Positions 7,536-14,477 of a stretch of 42,618 nt of DNA are shown here, in pieces. The DNA lies in assembly GCF_024178385.1 (NCBI RefSeq), contig NZ_JAMZMM010000009.1, forward strand, positions 1 through 42,618, in the 5' to 3' direction. A program made the translations under genes and the position numbers. Under the pieces are notes generated by a model that had not been told where the DNA came from, made no database searches, and saw only the letters and a program-made list of their open reading frames with translations. This DNA is from Limnofasciculus baicalensis BBK-W-15. GTDB taxonomy: Bacteria > Cyanobacteriota > Cyanobacteriia > Cyanobacteriales > Coleofasciculaceae. Each line of letters starts with the position of its first letter. Position 1 is the stretch's first letter.

Positions 7536-7826
7536 CTATAATTTCTCCGCTAAATCTAAGGCTGTCTTTATATCCCGCTCTTGGGTACGTTTGTCCCCTC
7601 CTGCAAGTAAGACAATCAATGTATCCCCGGATTGTACGAAATACACTCGATACCCTGGGCCATAGTCAATACGCACTTCTGATACACCTTTTCCCACTGG
7701 CTTCACGTCACCAGGGTTGCCCATCGATAAACGACGAATGCGAATATCGATACGCGCCCTAGCTTGCCTATCCCGCAAGGAGTTAAACCATCGGGAATAG
7801 ATTTCCGTCTTACGAATTTCAATCAT
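7536..7826 (-). CDS. higB: HigB/RelE-like toxin (COG3657-like)
   Basis: A 96-residue toxin starting at ATG 7826 (MIEIRKTEIYSRWFNSLRD), which follows ggagga at proper spacing. An in-frame TTG or GTG further up, around 7865, would run through the operator repeats and is unlikely. The motifs RIDIRIRRLSMGNPGDVKPV, EVRIDYGPGYRVYF and LLAGGDKRTQ are those of the RelE-superfamily killer proteins that cut mRNA on the ribosome. Toxin-first gene order is characteristic of higBA. It appears intact. Confidence 0.88.
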   Translation of the reverse strand: MIEIRKTEIYSRWFNSLRDRQARARIDIRIRRLSMGNPGDVKPVGKGVSEVRIDYGPGYRVYFVQSGDTLIVLLAGGDKRTQERDIKTALDLAEKL

Positions 7827-7828
7827 GT

Positions 7829-7866
7829 CTTGTATCCTCCGGGATACAAGACAACTGGGATACAAG
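7829..7866. promoter_or_regulatory. Probable autoregulatory operator of higBA
   Basis: A 9-bp inverted repeat, cttgtatcc-tcc-gggatacaag (7829-7850), overlaps the ribosome-binding site of higB, and a third identical half-site gggatacaag lies at 7857-7866. TA operons are repressed by the antitoxin or the TA complex at such palindromes. The spare half-site would allow cooperative binding. Confidence 0.65.
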
Positions 7867-7970
7867 CAGACAACAGAAAGTATTAATTAAGAGTAGCTCC
7901 CTTAAAATCAGCTTAATTATTATTAATTTACTTTGGCACTAAAAAGAGGTAAGCAGAGCTATTCCTAACC

Positions 7971-8075
7971 AACAACCAATAACCAATAACCAATAACCAA
8001 TAACCAACAACCAATAACCAATAACCAATAACCAATAACCAATAACCAATAACCAATAACCAATAATCAATAACT
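7971..8075. repeat. Heptamer array (AATAACC), 15 units
   Basis: Fifteen consecutive 7-base units from 7971 to 8075, mostly aataacc with two aacaacc variants and degenerate last units. This is a short tandemly repeated repetitive sequence typical of filamentous cyanobacteria. It runs up to the stop codon of the ABC ATPase gene and is probably length-variable between strains. Confidence 0.95.
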
Positions 8076-9054
8076 ACTGACTAGACTTAATTCCCCGTCT
8101 CTGTAACTGATTCATAAAAAATTCTTCCAAAGAGACACGCGCCAAGTTAATCCCAATAAGCTGTGCCCCCATTAACCTCAGACTACCAAGAAACTCTTGA
8201 GGTTCGCCCTTTAATTGACCATGCCAAACATCTTCATCGAATGCCAAATCCTCGATCCAACGATTCAGGATATCTATATTACCACCTTTGCCCCTCACCT
8301 GATAGCGATTAGCCTTACCCAGAAGTTGATCCAGGGAACCCATACAGATTAATTCGCCCTCAGCTAAGATGGCAATGCGATCGCAAATCATCTCCACATC
8401 TGATAAAATATGGCTATTGAAGAATATTGTTTTCCCTTGCTCTTGTAGGGAAAGGATAATCTCCCGTATTTGATAGCGTCCGATTGGATCTAATCCTGAC
8501 ATAGGTTCATCAAGAAATATCAATTCTGGATCGTTAATTAGAGCTTGTGCCAAACCGATACGCTGAAGCATCCCTTTAGAATATTGCCGCAGTTGCTTTT
8601 TGCGCCCTGTTTCTTGAGATAATCCGACTAATTCCAATAACTGCGGGATACGTTGGCGCTTTACGCTGGCAGGAATTTGGAATAAGTCAGCCACTAGTTC
8701 CAAAAATTCCCATCCCGTCAGATAATCGTAGAAATAGGCATTTTCTGGCAAATAGCCGATTCGTTGCTTAACTGAAGTATTTCCTATGGGTTTACCCAAT
8801 AACCACCCTCTTCCAGCAGTAGGGCTAACTATCCCTAATAATGTTTTTAATAATGTAGTTTTTCCTGCACCATTTGGGCCAAGTAAGCCAAAGGTTTCTC
8901 CCTGATAGACGGTGAGGGAGAAGCTTTTGAGAGATTCAATTTTTTGATTGAGCCAGAATCCTGTGCGGTAGACTTTCTGTAATTCTAAAGTCTGAATTAC
9001 AGGTATTCTATCTATAACAGTTAGTGCAGACGCTGAATTGACAGTAGAATTCAT
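8074..9054 (-). CDS. ABC transporter ATP-binding protein (ABC-2/CcmA-type)
   Basis: ATPase subunit of an ABC exporter: Walker A GLLGPNGAGKTT, Q-loop region, signature YSKGMLQRIGLAQAL, Walker B ELIFLDEPMSGLDP and H-loop FNSHIL. The C-terminal 90 residues are the extension typical of ABC-2 type ATPases. The start at 9054 (MNSTVNS) overlaps the stop of the lytic transglycosylase gene as ATGA; a longer frame up to 9102 would lie inside that gene. No permease gene follows, so the partner must be encoded elsewhere. The coupling to a peptidoglycan enzyme suggests an envelope role, which is inference. Confidence 0.93.
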   Translation of the reverse strand: MNSTVNSASALTVIDRIPVIQTLELQKVYRTGFWLNQKIESLKSFSLTVYQGETFGLLGPNGAGKTTLLKTLLGIVSPTAGRGWLLGKPIGNTSVKQRIGYLPENAYFYDYLTGWEFLELVADLFQIPASVKRQRIPQLLELVGLSQETGRKKQLRQYSKGMLQRIGLAQALINDPELIFLDEPMSGLDPIGRYQIREIILSLQEQGKTIFFNSHILSDVEMICDRIAILAEGELICMGSLDQLLGKANRYQVRGKGGNIDILNRWIEDLAFDEDVWHGQLKGEPQEFLGSLRLMGAQLIGINLARVSLEEFFMNQLQRRGIKSSQ

Positions 9055-11366
9055 TTGATTTTCGCAGCAATTTGAGGATTGTAAAGCCGCAAGTAATTCC
9101 AATAATTACCAAACACCTGCTTCACATAATCTTGGGTTTCTGGAAAGGGAATAGATTCCACAAATTCATCGGTATCAATTGCTCCTTTTCCTGCCAGCCA
9201 TTGCCCTGTATTCCCAGAGCCAGCATTATAACTGGCAACTGCTAGGGCGGAGTTATTGTTATGGCTTTGCAGCAAATCTGCTAGAAGCCAAGTCCCCAAT
9301 TTGATATTATCGTTGGGGTTGTCTAATTTATATTGCGCCAATTTGATATTTTTGGCAACTAATTCACCTGTGGTAGGCATCATCTGCATTAAGCCAACTG
9401 CACCTGCCGAGGAACGAATATCTGACTCAAAGCGAGACTCTTGGCGAATCAGGGCAATGGTGAGGAGGGGGTTGAGATGGTGTTGTTTTGAATAATTTGC
9501 GATCGCATCCATAAAAGGTAATGGATATAAAGCATACCAGTAAGTTGGTGTTTTTTGCAGTTTCTCGTATTCGGCTTTTTCTTGGGGTGTTTCCCTATCC
9601 TCCAAACTGGCGATGGTGGAAATTCCCTCCAGGTAATCGCCGCTGGCTATCCGGAGTAAGCCATCGGTAAACTCTTCGGTAACGGTGGGCTTAATCCTAT
9701 TGGTAAATTCGGCTTGCCAAAGCATCCAAGCATCTCGATCTTGACCTAGTTGATACAATTCTTTTAAAGTTTCAGATCCAAGAGGTAAAATAGGGCGGGT
9801 TGGTGGTGATACTATTTTAGGATTAATCTGGCGTACTGTACTGAAATCTCCTACTTGCCAACCGAGTTGTACTGCCGATCGCCAAGCATAGTAAGATTGG
9901 GGATGATTGGCGATAACTTGCTCGAAAGCGGCTTTAGCTTCCTGTTTTTGTCCTAGTTTATTCGCCCATTTCCCCGCCCAATATCCTGCCTGACGTGCTA
10001 AAAAACTATCGGGGTTATTTTTAGTAATGGTTTGGGCTAATTGTAATGCAGATTTTGGATCTCCTCCTGCTGCTTTGGCACGAGCAAGTTTCCACTGATA
10101 GGCAGCACCTGCTGGCGATTTGCTATACTTAGTTAGGAGTAATTCACGAGCTACCTCGGCTGCTTGTTGACTGGAAAGACGCTCTAGGGTTTCTGCTTTA
10201 ACTATAACTGCTTCACCTGCGCGATCGGGAAATCGATCTATGGCTTGATCTAAATAAGGAACAGCTTCAATATCCGGTTCTATTTTAGCAATTTTTACCA
10301 GGGCATCAAAGCTTTCTGTGGCTCTGGGAAATTCCTCCACTACTTTTTGGTAAGCTAGTTTAGCCTCACCTCGCTTTTCGGCATATTCTAGTCCTAATGC
10401 AGCTAAGTAAGCATGGCGGGATGTGGGTTCAGTTTTGGCATAGGCGGCACTAGCTTGCCCGTATTTTTTGGCTTTCCAGTAACCAATTGCAATGGCTTCC
10501 CAATCTTTTGGTGAAATAATTGCCTTGTCTTTATCTTCACCAGTTTTACCATATTGGGCAACGAACTGATCGAGTATCTTAGTGATTTTTGGTTGATCGA
10601 AGGCATAGCGAGTTAAGATCGACATTAGTTCCGGTTGAGCTGGATCTTTCTCGATTTTTGCCTTGGCTAATTCTAGAATGAGGGGATGAGAGGGGTATTT
10701 CGCGATCGCGTTTTCCCAGTATTTCGGATCTTTGGGCGAGATAGCAGAAAAATGCTGAAATTTTTCCATCACACCCGACTGATTTGTAGAGGCAGTGAGA
10801 GTAGAATCCAGATATTTAGAAGTTTTGGCAGCAAGGGCATATAAAGCTTCTGCGGCTACTGGTTTATTGCTATGATGTTTTAACAAATCTTGCCAAGCTG
10901 CCAAAGCTTGGCTTTTGTCGCCTATAAGTTCGTAAGATCTAGCTTTCTGAAGTGTAATATAACCTGATAGAATAGGATAATCTTTATCTAAACCATCCAA
11001 CCATGTCAGTGCCTCTTTACCTTGCTTGGCAGCGATAGCATCTGCGGCTAAAATATAACGAGCGCGGGATCTTTCGAGGGATTTTTCGCCTTTTGCGATC
11101 GCTTTAAGTTGCTCGGCTCTCTGAGCAGCAGGTAAAGAAACGAGTCTAAGAGTTGGCGTGTTACCCCGATCTTCTGGTTTAATCGAATTATAGTTCAAGA
11201 AAGGTAGCCAACCAGCAACCGAACCAAGATTATAGTTCCTCGCTAGGATAGTTCCTCCTAACAACAGCGTACAAAGTCCAATCCCAGCAACCACTGCTAT
11301 TAGTGTTTTCCTTTGCTTCCGCCTTGATAAACTGTGGGGAACAAAAATTTGACGTGTTTTCCTCAT
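9051..11366 (-). CDS. Soluble-type lytic transglycosylase (Slt70-like)
   Basis: A 771-residue peptidoglycan hydrolase. Residues about 17-43 hold a basic stretch and one membrane segment (LIAVVAGIGLCTLLLGGTIL), so it is a signal-anchored periplasmic enzyme. Residues about 90-560 are a long helical TPR-like superhelix (repeated YxxAxxLxxxG patterns), as in Slt70. The C-terminal SLT domain has the catalytic Glu in LIRQESRF (E643), then GAVGLMQMMP and ASYNAGSG. It cleaves MurNAc-GlcNAc bonds, giving anhydro-muropeptides during growth and recycling. It is co-transcribed with the ABC ATPase. Full length. Confidence 0.93.
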   Translation of the reverse strand: MRKTRQIFVPHSLSRRKQRKTLIAVVAGIGLCTLLLGGTILARNYNLGSVAGWLPFLNYNSIKPEDRGNTPTLRLVSLPAAQRAEQLKAIAKGEKSLERSRARYILAADAIAAKQGKEALTWLDGLDKDYPILSGYITLQKARSYELIGDKSQALAAWQDLLKHHSNKPVAAEALYALAAKTSKYLDSTLTASTNQSGVMEKFQHFSAISPKDPKYWENAIAKYPSHPLILELAKAKIEKDPAQPELMSILTRYAFDQPKITKILDQFVAQYGKTGEDKDKAIISPKDWEAIAIGYWKAKKYGQASAAYAKTEPTSRHAYLAALGLEYAEKRGEAKLAYQKVVEEFPRATESFDALVKIAKIEPDIEAVPYLDQAIDRFPDRAGEAVIVKAETLERLSSQQAAEVARELLLTKYSKSPAGAAYQWKLARAKAAGGDPKSALQLAQTITKNNPDSFLARQAGYWAGKWANKLGQKQEAKAAFEQVIANHPQSYYAWRSAVQLGWQVGDFSTVRQINPKIVSPPTRPILPLGSETLKELYQLGQDRDAWMLWQAEFTNRIKPTVTEEFTDGLLRIASGDYLEGISTIASLEDRETPQEKAEYEKLQKTPTYWYALYPLPFMDAIANYSKQHHLNPLLTIALIRQESRFESDIRSSAGAVGLMQMMPTTGELVAKNIKLAQYKLDNPNDNIKLGTWLLADLLQSHNNNSALAVASYNAGSGNTGQWLAGKGAIDTDEFVESIPFPETQDYVKQVFGNYWNYLRLYNPQIAAKIK

Positions 11367-11514
11367 AAAATCTCCTGGTGATGCACAATCGGTAATAACT
11401 AATGGCAGCTAGTAAAACAACTTGAAAGTAAAAAAATTAGAGAAAAAAATTAGAGAAAAACTAATTAGCCATGAGCTGTTAGGAATTAGTAGTTAGCCAT
11501 TACCAAGTACAAAA

Positions 11515-11685
11515 ATGAACCGTTCTAAAATTGTTGCTATTATCACAGGTGCAATTTCCCTCATTTTAGCGATCGCGTATCTCCTCCTCGTCCAGATTTT
11601 GGATTTCCGGGGTGAGATGATCCCAGCTCCAGTCAGTCAGATTGAAACATCAGTTATAGTGACTCATCAAGTAACGATCGACTGA
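11515..11685 (+). CDS. 56-residue single-span membrane protein
   Basis: A short gene from ATG 11515 with one hydrophobic helix (IVAIITGAISLILAIAYLLL) followed by a short polar tail (DFRGEMIPAP). The pattern of a basic N-terminus, a single helix and an extracytoplasmic tail suggests an N-in small membrane protein. It is divergent from the lytic transglycosylase. I believe similar short proteins occur in other cyanobacteria but cannot name a family. No clear Shine-Dalgarno sequence is visible. Confidence 0.55.
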   Translation: MNRSKIVAIITGAISLILAIAYLLLVQILDFRGEMIPAPVSQIETSVIVTHQVTID

Positions 11686-11755
11686 TCGTCAACATTCTCC
11701 CACAAATGGGGATCGAATTGAAACTATGCCATCAATTTAATTGATGCTTACTACC

Positions 11756-11860
11756 ATTGGTGGTGTCTAAGTACTTTCACCTAGCCTATTCTAGAGCCTC
11801 GCCCAGCCTATTGCCCAGCCTATTATAGAACATCGCCCAACCTATCCTGGAACATCCCTT
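11756..11860. repeat. Short degenerate tandem repeat (CCTATT...GCCCAG)
   Basis: Between 11780 and 11860 the phrases cctattctagagcctcgcccag, cctattgcccag, cctattatagaacatcgcccaa and cctatcctggaacatccc follow one another. They are about four degenerate copies of a unit of roughly 22 bases. No gene is seen here; it is the leader of the broken Uma2 gene. Confidence 0.5.
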
Positions 11861-11871
11861 ACCCTCAAACT

Positions 11872-12306
11872 ATGATTCCCTCCTCAACAATTTCTTCTCC
11901 TTTAACGATTCCTCCTTTAGAAAACGGCGATAAGCTTACCCGTGCTGAGTTTGAGCGTCGTTACGAGGCAATGGCTGAAGTTAAAAAAGCCGAATTAATT
12001 GAAGGAGTGGTTTATATGGCATCTCCGGTATGCGCAAAAAGTCACGGCAAACCCCATGGAGCCATTATGGGTTGGCTAGTTGCTTGTGAAGCAGCTACGC
12101 CAGGTGTGGAAGCACTCGATAACACAACACTTCGCCTTAATGCCGATAACGAGCCGCAACCCGATGCAATTGAAGTCTTCCCAGGGCTATGGTTGGATAT
12201 AAGCGCTTTATTAGCCGGAGATTTAGCGAGAGTTATAGATTTACTCTAGCAAGAAGTCTCGACTCAATCTCATCAAGATTTTCTAGAAATATTGGGATAT
12301 GCCTAG
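11872..12306 (+). pseudogene. Uma2 (DUF820) family gene with internal deletion and early stop
   Basis: The first 105 codons encode a standard Uma2 start (LTRAEFERRYEAM, KKAELIEGVVYMASPV, SHGKPHG, NTTLRLNADNEPQPDA). The sequence then jumps in frame to IEVFPGLWLDISALLAGD, which is the C-terminal end of the family. About 85-90 codons carrying the nuclease-fold core (the E-V-x-S segment) are missing. A TAG at 12247 then interrupts the tail, which can be read on as QEVSTQSHQDFLEILGYA to 12306. Two independent lesions make a working product improbable. Confidence 0.8.
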
Positions 12307-12366
12307 GGAAAATGATTGCCTAACAATGGCAGATATTTTTCATTAATCTAAAAAAGGATATTGATT

Positions 12367-12738
12367 ATGAGTGTAGCAATGGAAAAGCGGAGTAAGGCTA
12401 TAGAATTAGTCACCAAATTCCCTCCTGAAGTTTTGGATAAAGCCGTAGAATTGTTAGAAGCTTTACAGGCACAATTTGAAAGAGAAACGGCTTTGTTACA
12501 AATTATTGATCGAGCTTTGCCACCGGAGGATCAGCAAAAATTAGATTGCTTGCGAGAGCGTTGCGAGTGGGATAATTTAACTGAATCTGAATATCAGGAG
12601 TTATTAGCTTATGAAGATTGGTTAGAAAATCAAAACGTGGCGAGATTAGAAGCAATTATACAGCTAGCAGAAATTAAAAATATGACTTGGCAAGCTTTCT
12701 ACCAAAAATTAACTCCTAGTGAGGAGTCAATCAACTAA
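12367..12738 (+). CDS. Small protein coupled to HNH endonuclease (module copy 1)
   Basis: A 123-residue protein from ATG 12367, preceded by aaaggat. The N-terminal half is helical (AIELVTKFPPEVLDKAVELL) without a recognised fold. The C-terminal half (NLTESEYQELLAYEDWLE, then NVARLEAIIQLAEIKN) clearly matches that of the protein at 30637 (LTPEEHEQLIQ...DRLEQLNVTRIQALIQLA). Its stop overlaps the ATG of an HNH nuclease by one base, exactly as in the second locus. An antitoxin or immunity-like or adaptor role is inferred from this coupling. I know no name for the family. Confidence 0.75.
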   Translation: MSVAMEKRSKAIELVTKFPPEVLDKAVELLEALQAQFERETALLQIIDRALPPEDQQKLDCLRERCEWDNLTESEYQELLAYEDWLENQNVARLEAIIQLAEIKNMTWQAFYQKLTPSEESIN

Positions 12739-13169
12739 TGTCATCAGAAAGAATAACAGCTAGTCTTAAGCGTTTAGTAACAGAGAGAGCGAAAAGTTAC
12801 TGTGAATATTGTCGTATTTCTAGTCAATATTCGCCTGGTTATTTTACTGTAGATCATATTAAACCATCTCAATCTGGCGGAGAAACAACTTTAGATAATT
12901 TAGCTTTGTCATGTCATGGTTGTAATAGCGTTAAACATACAAAATTTATGGCAATTGATCCTGAAACCAGCACAGAAGTAACTTTATTTAATCCGCGTCA
13001 GCAAGTCTGGAGCGAACATTTTAGTTGGAGTGAAAATTTCCTGGAAATTAGGGGGATAACCCCTTGTGGGAGAGCGACAGTAACAGCACTTAAATTAAAT
13101 AGAATGGGATTAGTTAATTTAAGAGATTTGTTAGTCAAAGCTGGTTTACATCCGCCACCTGAAGTGTAA
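12738..13169 (+). CDS. HNH endonuclease (module copy 1)
   Basis: A 143-residue HNH nuclease with the zinc-stabilised core: CEYC near residue 22, FTVDHIKPSQSGG with the metal-binding DH, TLDNLALSCHGCN with the central Asn and second CxxC. The C-terminal part (IDPETSTEVTLFNPRQQVW...HFSW) is complete, unlike the second copy at 31043. It is predicted to nick or cut DNA with a metal cofactor. Start ATG 12738 overlaps the upstream stop. Substrate unknown. Confidence 0.9.
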   Translation: MSSERITASLKRLVTERAKSYCEYCRISSQYSPGYFTVDHIKPSQSGGETTLDNLALSCHGCNSVKHTKFMAIDPETSTEVTLFNPRQQVWSEHFSWSENFLEIRGITPCGRATVTALKLNRMGLVNLRDLLVKAGLHPPPEV

Positions 13170-13195
13170 AATTTAGTAATTAAGGCATCGCGCTC

Positions 13196-13252
13196 CGAGT
13201 GGGATAATTTAACTGAATCTGAATATCAGGAGTTATTAGCTTATCAAGATTG
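13196..13252 (+). repeat. 57-bp duplicate of the HNH-partner gene
   Basis: Bases 13196-13252 repeat 12564-12620 with a single difference (caa for gaa). They encode the conserved patch EWDNLTESEYQELLAYQD, followed at once by TGA. This is a remnant of a further copy of the small-protein gene, or a short local duplication, at the 3' side of the HNH gene. Confidence 0.9.
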
Positions 13253-13687
13253 ATTATAAATTTCTCCAAACCAATCTTCATCAAGGGCTTTTTTTAAGGA
13301 AATATGAGCATTCTGGGGGATTGCAAAGAGCTTAGAAACAGACTTAACCGCTACAGGATATGCTTTGGCATACATTCCTTCCAGTTCATTTTTTAAACTT
13401 GGACTATCTTCTAAACGATCTTGAATTTGAGCGCGAAAATTGACAATTTCAGCAGCCCAATGATTTCCAGAATATTCTTTTTCAACTTCCCAATAACATA
13501 ATTTAAGCAGATGTTCTAATAAACGGGTTAACAGACTTAACACCGCCCGTCTATCGCTTTTACCCATACTCTCTAACTCTTCTATTAAATTATCCCAGTC
13601 AACCCGATCGAAATTTCGTTCTCTTAATTGGTTGACTGTTTCTTTAATCCATTGATGATGATCTGTTTCGTATCGGGTGAATGACAC
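13244..13687 (-). CDS. DUF29 family protein
   Basis: A 147-residue protein with the DUF29 signature: YETDHHQWIKETVNQLRER near the start, then DWDNLIEELESMGKSDRRA, LLTRLLEHLLKLCYW and an all-helical remainder. DUF29 proteins are abundant in cyanobacteria in many copies; their biochemical role is unknown to me. The start has a good ribosome-binding site (gaggaga). Its 3' end overlaps the duplicated 57-bp segment, so the last codons may be altered. Confidence 0.9.
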   Translation of the reverse strand: MSFTRYETDHHQWIKETVNQLRERNFDRVDWDNLIEELESMGKSDRRAVLSLLTRLLEHLLKLCYWEVEKEYSGNHWAAEIVNFRAQIQDRLEDSPSLKNELEGMYAKAYPVAVKSVSKLFAIPQNAHISLKKALDEDWFGEIYNQS

Positions 13688-13789
13688 GATCTTCTCCTCC
13701 TGTCACTTTTTTGTTTTAAGTTATTCTGTAAATCTATCCTTAACTCATCTGTCCATTAAATTAAAATACTAAATGATCTTCTGTCTTTG

Positions 13790-13834
13790 AATAATAGTCA
13801 TAGATCCGGACGATCCCGATCTATGACTATTATT
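13790..13834. terminator. Perfect 17-bp hairpin
   Basis: Arms aataatagtcatagatc (13790-13806) and gatctatgactattatt (13818-13834) are perfectly complementary around an 11-base loop. It lies about 57 bases past the stop of the gene at 13892 (minus strand). It is probably a transcript end, although no strong T-run follows. It could also be a dispersed palindromic repeat. Confidence 0.6.
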
Positions 13835-13891
13835 CTATCACTCACCTCAACAAAGGTCAAATATTATAAGCAGGTTAACAAGTAGGCACGC

Positions 13892-14476
13892 CTAACCCAC
13901 CCTACCCACTGCGAGAATTCTGCTGTCAGATTGAGAATTACCATCAATCAATGAAACCCTGACACAATGAGCAATATGAATCGCTGCATAACAATAATCA
14001 GGATTTTGATTAGCTTCCGGTAAATAACTATCTATACGCGATACTCGCCAAGGCAATTTGATAAACTCACGCTTTGAGTAATCGTACTCTCTCAAATAAG
14101 CTCCCACCCTAACTTTCTTACCGTAGAAATGGATAGAAGATTGAATCATCTCTCCATTATCAGAAACGGAAATTTGAAGAATAGTAAGAGGATTATCTTT
14201 AAACATCTTAATCCTAACCCAATCCAACCGCTGAGGTAAAACCTCTCCTACCAAACCACAGTGATTCAGAAATACAACCGAATCCGTTTCAAATTCCGGT
14301 TGAGTTTGTGCCTCTAAGCGAAACTCATCAATAGCGACAACCTCCCAACTTCTATCACGGCCAATTGCTACACATTCTCCCTTAACTGGAATTCCTTCAG
14401 CCCATTCCAGACGAGTATATTCTCCAAGTTTGGGATTGAGTTGGTGATGGGTTGCTTCGTAGTATCTGTATGGCAT
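13892..14476 (-). CDS. Hypothetical protein downstream of membrane GTPase
   Basis: A 194-residue protein from ATG 14476 (MPYRYYEATHHQL), one base after the stop of the GTPase gene; a longer frame to 14530 would overlap that gene. The sequence is beta-rich with many aromatic residues (YTRLEWAEGIPVKGECVAIG, RSWEVVAIDEF). There is no signal peptide or membrane segment. I do not recognise the family. The operon with the GTPase suggests a shared process. Confidence 0.65.
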   Translation of the reverse strand: MPYRYYEATHHQLNPKLGEYTRLEWAEGIPVKGECVAIGRDRSWEVVAIDEFRLEAQTQPEFETDSVVFLNHCGLVGEVLPQRLDWVRIKMFKDNPLTILQISVSDNGEMIQSSIHFYGKKVRVGAYLREYDYSKREFIKLPWRVSRIDSYLPEANQNPDYCYAAIHIAHCVRVSLIDGNSQSDSRILAVGRVG

Positions 14477-14477
14477 T

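Noticed and set aside
7971-8075. Possible CRISPR array
   Set aside because: Units are 7 bp and contiguous with no spacers, so this is a simple heptamer array; no cas genes in the window.
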